64,000 nt of DNA. Origin: Astropecten irregularis (lineage: Eukaryota; Echinodermata; Asteroidea; Paxillosida; Astropectinidae). The translations under genes and the position numbers were made by a program. Where the stretch lies: the NCBI GenBank assembly GCA_963971285.1, contig OZ020247.1, positions 9,010,614 to 9,074,613 on the forward strand, written 5' to 3'. Within the stretch, counting starts at the first letter, position 1. Each line of letters opens with the position of its first letter. Below, piece after piece: positions 55,904-64,000 of this stretch. A model generated the notes under the pieces. It made no database searches. It saw nothing but the letters and a program-made list of their open reading frames with translations, and was not told the DNA's origin.

Positions 55904-56250
55904 TTAAAGGTAATTTCATATTTTTTTATTTTTTTTTTTGTCAAAGAACTGCAGATTCATGGGCAAAAATATCAAGGAAGATACAATAACAGACATCAGT
56001 GAAAATTTCAGTCCCATTATGTTGCCCACTTTTTGAGAAAACAGTGCAAAACGACCGGCATCTGAAGTCATTATTTTCTCTCAAATAATTGTGGTCGCTG
56101 GTTTTACTCTTTTCTGGATAAATACAGCATTTCAGGCAGTGACGTGTCACGGTATGTTTCTACCATCACCATCTTACCCTGTAAGTTATATAGGTAAATC
56201 AGTGGAGATTTCTGTTTCGGTATGCTACCAAAGTATGACAGTACCTTCAA
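55904..56250 (+). repeat. Family A MITE with a deleted centre
   Basis: TTAAAGGTAATTTCATA start, left arm to CGGCATCTGAAG, no GATC palindrome, right arm CATCACCATCTTACCCTGTA, end AAGTATGACAGTACC. Confidence 0.82.
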
Positions 56251-56326
56251 GAGGCAACTTCGGATTTGCCCAGTCCTTTCTGAACCTGAAACACGTACAG
56301 GGCTAACATCACCATCGGTCCGGCCA

Positions 56327-56554
56327 GGGGCCAATTTCATAGAGCTGCTAAGCACACAAAAAATGCTTAGCACAAAAATAGCTTGCCCAATAAAACAAAC
56401 CACCATTGAAAATTCCATTTGCTATTCATGGTCAGCAAACAACAGCCAAATAACAATTGGATACACAACACAGGGAAATGTGGTTGTTAATCCTGTTTTT
56501 ACAGAAATGTCATGCTTAGCGAATTTCTTTCTAAGCAGCTCTATGAAATTGGCC
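56327..56554. repeat. Family E MITE
   Basis: GGGGCCAATTTCATAGAGCT at the left and AGCTCTATGAAATTGGCC at the right. Confidence 0.88.
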
Positions 56555-57349
56555 TAAGTTTTTAGTATGAGGATCCAGTCTAGACTCTACACAGACTGAC
56601 GGGTTAACCATGTGAAAAAAACCCATTGAATTATGATCTTTGAAGGGCAGATGGAATTGAAGTATAAAGAGACCGCGCAGGCTCTGAAATAATGCCAAAA
56701 TGGCAATTTTTATGTCCCTTTTCCGTCGTTATTCCAGTGGGGGAATTTGCGCCGCTTCGCCCCGGCATCCCAAGCCAACCCAATCACAGAATCATTCTAT
56801 CACTGCGGAGCTAGACCCGGCAAAAACATTCCATGATAAAAAAAAAAAGGATACAGTATCATGGTATTTCCCACCTCTCGGGAACTGTTCAGAAAAAGAA
56901 GAAGAAATATTCCAATGTCGCTTCGTCGGCAGACTTGAAAAGCCTCCGAGGATTTATTGCCGGGAGAACTTTTATACCGCCCTTGACCTCGGGCCTGCTC
57001 GCCGTCCCCTCTCGATATTTAACGGCCAACAGGTGTCGGCGTTACGCCGCTGAACAGTCGGTTTTCCCCCAGCGGATCGGCGGTACATGGAGCTGGAGAA
57101 ACCGTGCCGAATTGTAACAGAATAAAAGGGAAAATCCGGTCGTGCAATAAATCATCAATATATTCTTTCCAAATTAGATTTGTTTTCATTGAATTGGGTT
57201 TATGATGTTGACGTGTTGCCGAGTGCTTGTTTTAAATAATTACTTTACCTCACAAAAATTGATAGTAGTCTTGATTCGAGCACGGGGTTTATACGCTTAG
57301 AGCGTGCCCACTCAATATACATGTACTGGGGTTCTTTTTATACCTCCAT
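56555..57349. other. No recognised gene; one 117-codon ORF
   Basis: The + strand ORF 56700-57053 (117 aa, start MAIFMSLFRRYSSGG) overlaps another of 94 aa in a different frame. I recognise no domain, and without splice signals or homology I do not call it a gene. Confidence 0.35.
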
Positions 57350-57488
57350 GATTTCACGAAGCCATACGGTCGATCGTAAGTCGAGTTACGAAGGATAACC
57401 CATCGTATCATACGTGGGCTGCAATGCATCATAAGTTCTACGATTGATAGTACATGTAAGTTACGATAAGTTTTGTAAAATCGACCCA
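57350..57488. repeat. Family D MITE
   Basis: GATTTCACGAAGCCATACGG at the left, TTTTGTAAAATCGACCCA at the right; AGTTACGAAGGATAACCCAT inside. Confidence 0.85.
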
Positions 57489-57670
57489 GGCCACCCCGTA
57501 TTATTATAAGCCATACCGTATTAAGTTCCGTGCCTTTCTTAATGCGATGTTAAAGTTAGGTCATTTCAACAATACATGTCCATGTGGTGGGTGCTGCCCA
57601 GTATGCATAAACCCCACTCATAATTATAAAATTCGCAGCCTCACCGCATTTTCATTTCAATCATCCAATT

Positions 57671-57950
57671 TTAAAGGGATGATTGGTAATTGTCACAGCA
57701 CCCACACTTTGTCTAATTGAACAGGTACATAATAAAACATTTGAGCTCAATCAGACATCCGAGTCATCAGAAAACACGGGAAACGACTCTTTTTTTTCTT
57801 CAAAAATAAAATGAAGAATGTTTTTCATCCCATGTGACGTAAGTTATTTGTATATTTTATTTAGTAGGGGTTTCTATCATGTCCATCTTTATACCGTGGA
57901 GGTCATGCGCAAATGCACATTTTTGTTTTGGTTTGTTACCAATCCTTTAC
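57671..57950. repeat. Family B MITE, diverged
   Basis: TTTTAAAGGGATGATTGGTA start; CATTTGAGCTCAATCAGACA in the left arm; a right arm reduced to CTATCATGTCCATCTTTATA and GTTACCAATCCTTTACTG. Confidence 0.75.
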
Positions 57951-58213
57951 TGCAATCGCCATTATTATAAACTGTCCCATATTACATCAAAATCGACAGG
58001 ATGCGCACATTATTTGCGAGTAAAGTGACGGCAACTTCTGTGCACAAAATCATTGTAGTTTTGATGCCTAAGTGAGGTCACATTTTGTCACACTTGTTGT
58101 CATACGGCGACTGTTTAAAGATTGCATGGAAACAAACGGATTGAAAATAAACGCAGACACGCTGTAGGTCTGACTGTTATTTGTAAAAAAAGAATTACTG
58201 TTACACAAACCCA

Positions 58214-58425
58214 TTAAGGGTAATACCATACTTTCGTCAAAGAAATACAGATTCACGGACAAAAATATTAAAGAAGATACAGTAACAGTCATCTGAGAAA
58301 ATTTCAGTCCCATACTGTGCCCACTTTTTTAGAAAACGGTGAAAAACGACCACAGTATTTTCTCTTTTATTTTTGATCAAAAGATCAAAAATAATTTTGG
58401 TCACTGGTTTCTCTTTTCTGTCAAG
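58214..58425 (+). repeat. Family A MITE, left half only
   Basis: TTAAGGGTAATACCATACTT start, left arm intact, centre TTTGATCAAAAGATC; the right arm is missing. Confidence 0.82.
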
Positions 58426-58493
58426 TGGGTACAATATCTGCTCGATTTTGTTGTCATCAGATACAATGCGATAATGTTAGCGATGTGATACAC

Positions 58494-58569
58494 AGCGACC
58501 TCATGCGGCCACTAAAAACGGGCGAGGGAAGTTAGCCAAGTTAAAGATAGCTGGCCGCATGAGGTCGCT
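58494..58569. repeat. Inverted repeat with an 18-bp perfect stem
   Basis: AGCGACCTCATGCGGCCA (58494-58511) is exactly inverted at 58552-58569 around a 40-nt loop. Confidence 0.85.
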
Positions 58570-58743
58570 GTTGATAAATTGATGTTTGGACCGCACGAAG
58601 TAACAGATTTCCACTGACCACAGTGAGGGAAAAACCTGAAGTTCACAGTCCATAAAAAAAAATAGGCCCACAGTTTTTATACAATACTGCAGATGTCAGT
58701 TTGAACCATTATTTAAAAGGGAGCATATAGGATTTGCAAGGCC

Positions 58744-59217
58744 TCCAAACAATGAGTTTGAGACAGAAAATGGACTGAACAGTTGGTAAACAGTGCAAAC
58801 AGTCACCATGGGAAATCTTGGTTCGTCAGATGCTGGGTTTTTCAAGGAAATCAAAACGATTTTTGGAACAAACATACAGGACACCCTCAATTGAGTTGTT
58901 TAGTTTTCCCCTTTCACTCAAGGTATGGAGATGGTGCTGGTAGAAACATACCGTAAAAAATGTCCACATGAAATGCTGTATTTATCCAGAAATTAGTCAA
59001 ACAAAGACAGAAAACAGTTTTGATTTCGGGGTAAGAACAAAACCATTCTTCATGTTTTATAAGAAAAAAAAATAGTCGGGTTTTCGCTATTTTCTTGTGA
59101 CTCAGATGTCCGATTGAGCTCAAATGTTCACAGGGATTATTATTTCATGTACATGCTTAATCAGACAAAGTATGAGTGCTGTCCTGTGACCTTTACCAAT
59201 CATGTATTGTACCTTTA
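58744..59217. repeat. Family G plus B composite
   Basis: G block in reverse (GTCACCATGGGAAATCTTGG), then ACACCCTCAATTGAGTTG, the B core with GTATGGAGATGGTGCTGG, and the end ACCAATCATGTATTGTACCT before TTAA. The nearest relative in the window is 2039-2464. Confidence 0.82.
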
Positions 59218-59499
59218 AGTACCCATTATAAAAATTGCATACACACCATCCCAACCCCTTCCCCACTCCCCCCAGAAAAAATTATCGTACATGTATAATA
59301 ATTTCAAATAGTATGTGCATATCTATGACACCAGTGCCAGAATGTCAGTCGTTCTTCAGTGGTTTTTCTCAAAACAAAATACATTCCGAGTGCACCATAT
59401 GTCAGAATTCACCTCTTGATGCATTTGCATTCCTTAAGCTCTAAACTCTTTCATTCTTTGATTTTATACATATTCATTCCTTTCCCTTTGCTTATTCAT

Positions 59500-60290
59500 A
59501 GGTATAAAATATCAAGAAAAATACAGCTGCAACAGTCGTCTGTGAAATTCCCAGTCCCATAAATATATTATGCAATACCGTTCTATATTTCAGTATGGCA
59601 GCTCGCAGTGACAATGGTACATTCTGAGCACAATCCTCTCCATCTGCCTGTTCATTTCTATAGGGCAAACTGAGAAAAATTCCAATTACACGAGTCTTTT
59701 TATTTTCAGTCTAGATCAGAGATCATGTATTTTTAAACCTGAAATCGTCCTGCGTAGCGAAATCTCTAACGATTTATAATAACGGTGCCCACTTGTTTTA
59801 AAGGCATTGCATACGTTTGGTAATGACTCTGAAAATTTATGGCAATAAAAACTTACTTGGTGAGAAGTACAGCTGCTTTGGATAGTATAATGCACATTGA
59901 GAAACGTTCAATTCGAAGTACCGCGGTTATGGAAAGATATGTCACTTTTTATCTCCAAAAATTATGAATCTGAGAAGCGTTATGGCCGTAACGCTTCTCA
60001 GCTATTGAATTACTGTTATCTGGCGTGAAATAACCGCTCTAGTTTGTCGCCAAAATCTCACAAACGCTACCACCTTTTGAATTGAAACTTTCACAGGTTA
60101 GTTTTATGGTATATATATACAATTATATTCGTTTGAAACAAACAATAGGCTCAAATTACCAAACGTATGCAATCCCTTTAAACAGTGAAAAACGCCCACG
60201 GTATTATTTTTTTTTTAGATCTTTGCACAGGATTTTTGATCTTCAGATGATCAAAATAATTGTGTTTGGTCATTGGTTTTACTATTTTTG
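59500..60290 (+). repeat. Family A MITE split by a family L element
   Basis: Left-arm piece ATATCAAGAAAAATACAGCT to TTCCCAGTCCCATA near 59505-59562. An unrelated ~200-bp stretch is followed by AACGGTGCCCACTTGTTT, then family L (59800-60183), then AACAGTGAAAAACGCCCACG and the centre TTTTGATCTTCAGATGATC. Confidence 0.7.
59800..60183 (+). mobile_element. Family L MITE with a central hairpin, nested in family A
   Basis: TIR AAAGGCATTGCATACGTTTGG (read to 20: AAAGGCATTGCATACGTTTG) inverted as CAAACGTATGCAATCCCTTT, with TTTAAA at both borders. The central hairpin has 13-bp arms at 59970-59982 and 59989-60001 around TGGCCG. It has the same plan as A, B and F but unrelated arms. Confidence 0.85.
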
Positions 60291-60449
60291 GCGAGCTGCG
60301 AAGCAAAGCGAAGCCTATGTAGTTGTACCGTTCGTCCCGTCCGTCCGTTCGGCCGTCCGCGTGAAATGTTAAAGTTGTTTAGTATGTGCTTGAACGGCCA
60401 TTTTGTTTTTGATGGGTGTGTTGTCCAAAATTATGTTGTTATTATTGTA

Positions 60450-60610
60450 AATGAAAAATGTTGAAGTTTTTTCTATTGTTTAAAAATGTTGCAGATTTTT
60501 CTACTGTTTCAAAATGTTGAAGTTTTTTCTCTTGTTTCAAAATGTTGAAGTTTTTTCTATTGTTTCAAAATGTTGAAGTTTTTTCTATTGTTTCAAAATG
60601 TTGATTTATT
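60450..60610 (+). repeat. ~30-bp tandem repeat (AAAATGTTGAAGTTTTTTCT)
   Basis: Five or so units of AAAATGTTGAAGTTTTTTCT plus ATTGTTTC in succession; the flanking GATGGGTGTGTTRTCCAAAA block appears before (about 60412) and after (about 60633) the array. Confidence 0.85.
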
Positions 60611-60769
60611 TTTATTTATTTTTTTTTTTAGATGGGTGTGTTATCCAAAATGATGATGTTATTATTGTAAATGAAAAATGTCAAAGTTTTTTCTAATGTT
60701 TCAAAATGTTGATGGATGGGTGTTAGCTATCATGTTTGTTACTGCACATTAGGCTGCAGCGAGCCATGA

Positions 60770-60905
60770 TTTTTGTGTACAGTTATGGAAAGTTTGCAAA
60801 AACGTTGAAGTTGTTTACGCCGTCTGTGAAGAAGACGAAATGATTTGCATCATTTGGCCGTCCATATCTTGCCAACCAGTGTTTATAAACAAAAGAAAGG
60901 TCTAT
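60770..60905. repeat. Family I MITE, right half
   Basis: GTACAGTTATGGAAAGTTTG, CGCCGTCTGTGAAGAAGACG and the end CAAAAGAAAGGTCTATA. The left half is missing or replaced by the tandem repeat region. Confidence 0.75.
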
Positions 60906-61400
60906 ACATTTGGGTTGCACCCAAGTAAATAAACTCCCATAGACAACAGTGGTAAATCCTCCAACTTCAAAAATCATTTAAAAATATACAGAACTCTCAC
61001 AGCTATTCAAGTTGCACAGAAAAATGATGATGAACATGTCACCTTTCATTTTCTTTTCATTTTATGGTAGGGTGACCATTGAATTTCTGAGATATACTCA
61101 TTCTCAGCTGACCACCCTTAAAACAAGGTATGGATCACTCCAGTCAAAAAAGCCTTTTTCAAAAAAACATCCCTCTTACCCTGCAAAGCGGCTGAAATAG
61201 ACCCACTTTCTCACCCAATTGCATCCAAAATGGTCACAAATGGAAGCCCAGAGTCCAGGCAGGAGGTCCAGTTCCATATTTCTTCAATCCTTCATTTTCA
61301 TAGCTCTCACAACTCTCTTTTTTAAAATATATTGAGTGCTTAACTTTTATTAATGAGCTCGGTGGACGGATTTTGGCACTATTTACTTGGGTGCACCCTT

Positions 61401-61627
61401 GGGCGTTTACGAAACAGAGGCTCAGGCTCCGTCTCAGGCTCCGGCTCCATTTCGTGAATCCATTCTGAAATAAGAAATAACTGGTATCAAAAAAGATGTT
61501 TTTGGCTGCGGTTCTGAAATCTTCTCTGGTTTGAAAAGGAAAACAGAGCTTCAGCTTCAATGAAAAACCACAACCTATATTTTCAGCATATTATGTCAGA
61601 GCTGGAGCCTCCGTTTCGTAAACGCCC
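61401..61627. repeat. Family C MITE
   Basis: GGGCGTTTACGAAACAGAGG at the left, CCTCCGTTTCGTAAACGCCC at the right; TTTTTGGCTGCGGTTCTGAA inside. Confidence 0.9.
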
Positions 61628-62099
61628 ATTTATTGTACCAAACTATGATATAACTATAGATATATATTAAAATTAATTTTAATATAGCTCTATGGATATA
61701 ACAGATGCTTGAACCGATCCCCTATCCCGGTACCATATGGTGACACAGATACTGTACACGGTTTGTTCGTATTATGTACATGTGTCAGTCGAGAATAAAT
61801 GACTTGTCGACATTTAATATGTTGCTGGGAAATGAAGTTATTATACTATAATACTTTTACTATTGAGTATTACACAAAGTATGGTGCGTGTGATTGAAAT
61901 TCAAGATTGAATTGAATGATACGGTAGCGAGCTCTAAGTGGTAAATATGATTAATGATGACGTTGAACCGAAACGACTCCGTCTGATTGAAAAGAGTCAC
62001 CTGCTCCATCAGGTTTTCTGTTAAGGGATTCTCAGAATCGGAATCCAGTTCGCTTGTCTATTTTGGGGACAGTATACCCTAGTGTTTGTCTTTGGTTTT

Positions 62100-62700
62100 G
62101 TTTCGGTTCGGATTGGTTCGGGTCAGTGCAGTTCGGTTCGGCTCCGGGTTTGGTGCGGTTTGGGTCGGCTTGGTACGGCACGGCTCGGTTCTGCTCGGTA
62201 CTGCTCGGTACGGTTCGGTACGGCTCGGTACTGCTCGGTACGGCTCGGTTTTGCTCGGTACGGCTCGGTTCTGCTCGGTACGGCTCGGTACTGCTCGGTT
62301 CTGCTCGGTGCGGCTCGGCACGGCTCGGTACGGCTTGGTACGCCTCGGTACGGCTTGGTACGGCTCGGTACGGCTAGGTACGGCTTGGTGCGGCTGCTCG
62401 GCTCTGCTTGGCTCTGCTCGGCTTGGCTCGGCTCGGCTTGGTTCGGTTCGGCTCGGCTTGGCTCTGCCCGGCTCGGCCTGGCGCGGCTTGGCTCGTTCCG
62501 ACCTGACTTGGCTCTCGGCTCTGTTCAATTCCCCTCGATTCGGTCCGGTTCGGTTTGGCTGGGTTTGGATCGGCTCGGTTCGGTTACGATCGCCGTGCGG
62601 CGCGGCTCGGCTCGGCTCGGCTCAGATCGGTTCGGTTCGGCTCGGGTCAATTTGTTTCAATTCGGTTCAGGTTGAAGTTCGGTTAATTTCGGTTCGGTTA
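62100..62700 (+). repeat. CGGTACGGCT-type decanucleotide array (~600 bp)
   Basis: Units of five bases (CGGCT, CGGTA, CGGTT and variants) combine into a 10-bp repeat such as CTCGGTACGG. C on one strand and G on the other are strongly biased by position, and TA/TT/CT alternate at fixed places. Long ORFs on both strands (up to 206 aa on +, 149 aa on -) are a consequence of the repeat period and lack of stop triplets, not genes. Confidence 0.92.
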
Positions 62701-62705
62701 AGCTG

Positions 62706-63064
62706 ACCAGACAGTGTCTTATTATCAGTATACATTGTCTTTATTTGTATCATAGGCACAATGATTGGCATGCAGCAGGACACAACCGGCGACCGTTGTC
62801 AGATTGGCCGTCTAAAGAGACCGATTTGGGCCAAACAAGTCCTCGGATAACCGCTCCAGTGATAGCCGAATATTATCTCTTCTTCCACCGAACTCTGGCA
62901 TGATTGCTCCGTGTCGGTGTCCTCTCATCCGTCATTTTGGCGCATCTTACGGCTCAGTAAACATCGATCGAGCGAGAACACTACCCGGAATATGGCCAGC
63001 GAAGAAAATTGAAGCACAAATTGAAATTCCAGACCATGACGTTGCGGATGAGCCCACATGTAGG
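62706..63064. other. No recognised gene
   Basis: A 76-codon + strand ORF (62900-63130) runs into the next family A element; its first part (GASYGSVNIDRARTLPG) looks coding-like but matches nothing I know. Confidence 0.35.
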
Positions 63065-63442
63065 TTAAAGGTAATATCATACTTTTTTTGTCAAAGAAAC
63101 GCAGATTTATGGGCAAATGTATCAAGATAGATACAGTAACAGTCATCTGTGAAATTTTCAGTTCTCTACGGTGCCCACTTTTTTGAAAAATAGTGAAAAA
63201 CACCCCCAGTATTTGTTAAATCTTTTCACCGTTTTTTTTTTTATCTTTAAAAGATAAAAAAAAAATTTGATCATTGGTTTTACCCTCTTCTTGATAAATA
63301 CAGAATTTCAGGCGAAAAAAAACCCAACAAATTAATGGTATGTTTTTACCATCACCATCTTCACACCCTGTAAGTTATAGGCAAATCTGTTAAGATTTCT
63401 GTCAGTTTCGGTGTGCTACCAAAGTATGATAATATAGCTTTA
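63065..63442 (+). repeat. Family A MITE, full length
   Basis: TTAA-bounded; TTAAAGGTAATATCATACTT start; centre TATCTTTAAAAGATA; right arm CATCACCATCTTCACACCCT. Confidence 0.88.
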
Positions 63443-64000
63443 AAAAGTGATCACGTTTTCTCGAGTCACCGTGTTTCTGTCGACCAATGACATAGTGCCG
63501 TTGCAAATGAAAGGTTTTCTGCGAAGCAATCACGCGGAAGTCAGCCGCCCGTGTAGCTGGCAATTATTTATGTGCCCTAATATCTGGCTAGAACCCAGAT
63601 CGTTTATAAATCAATTGTGTTTCTCACCGTTCCATCAGTTTCAAGGAAGAATTTCTTACTATCAACGGTTGCCAGACTTCCCACACCAGTGAGGCAGACT
63701 ATTGGTCTTTATGCCTGCATGTCGTTTATCCCAATCTGAAACGTGAGTAGTCCTGATTTATTTTATTTTTTTATCTGAAATTTTAAATATCATTTTTCCA
63801 TTATGTAGCAGAATTGTATCAAAGTGGAATATTATGATATACCATTCCGAATAAAATGCTGTTGGTTTTTGAATGCACATAATTATGATATACAGGATGT
63901 CCCCCCAAAAAACGCAACACTTGTGCCGAGAACTATTAGGGCCTATATGAAAAATAAACTGTTTATCACTTCAAGATTCAGATATGTGATACAGCCATGT
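63443..64000. other. Window end; no recognised gene
   Basis: An 81-codon ORF (63447-63692) has no recognisable domain. From about 63892 the text ACAGGATGTCCCCCCAAAAA looks like the terminus of a DNA transposon that continues past the window; this is only a resemblance. Confidence 0.35.

Noticed and set aside
56700..57053. 117-codon + strand ORF
   Set aside because: No domain and a competing overlapping frame; no evidence of expression or conservation can be obtained here.
62079..62706. Overlapping ORFs of 107-206 codons on both strands, rich in Arg/Gly/Ser or Pro/Arg/Glu
   Set aside because: All are products of the decanucleotide array, which contains no stop triplets in these frames.

Overview
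This is an animal nuclear window, most likely from a marine deuterostome invertebrate. An echinoderm is my best guess, from the gene content, the intron-rich AT-rich layout and the very high load of short inverted-repeat elements; species and phylum are inferences. Prokaryotic features are absent.

Layout. Positions 1-1928 carry the 3' end of a Ty3/gypsy-type retrotransposon (Pol/integrase C-terminus, then LTR-like DNA). Five exons on the + strand (2515-6916) encode the C-terminal half (199 aa) of the branched-chain alpha-ketoacid dehydrogenase kinase BCKDK; its upstream exons lie outside the window, so the retroelement appears to sit in a BCKDK intron. From 6917 to about 22.5 kb I find no recognisable gene, only dense MITEs, a 70-bp tandem repeat, a LINE 3' end and several foldbacks. 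Two tandem theta-class glutathione S-transferase genes follow on the + strand (A: 22578-26290, 226 aa; B: 27670-32949, 223 aa), each with five exons and identical splice phases. They come from a segmental duplication that also includes the 3' UTR and poly(A) signal. A retinol-dehydrogenase-like SDR gene lies on the - strand (50650 down to 35910; four exons, 342 aa) with a 12.5-kb first intron full of repeats. From 50.65 to 64 kb I see no recognised gene, apart from one candidate orphan exon (52736-52873), more MITEs and a decanucleotide array at 62.1-62.7 kb.

Function. BCKDK (mitochondrial control of branched-chain amino-acid catabolism), GSTT (glutathione conjugation) and the RDH-like SDR (NADP-dependent retinal/aldehyde reduction) are ordinary metabolic genes; nothing suggests they act as one pathway.

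The most interesting structure is the repeat landscape. About twenty copies of one ~365-bp TTAA-bounded element (family A) occur, with relatives (B, F) that share its right arm but carry different left arms and different central palindromes. Nested insertions and the paralogous GST introns give empty sites that reveal target-site duplications. Letters A-Q for repeat families are my own labels.
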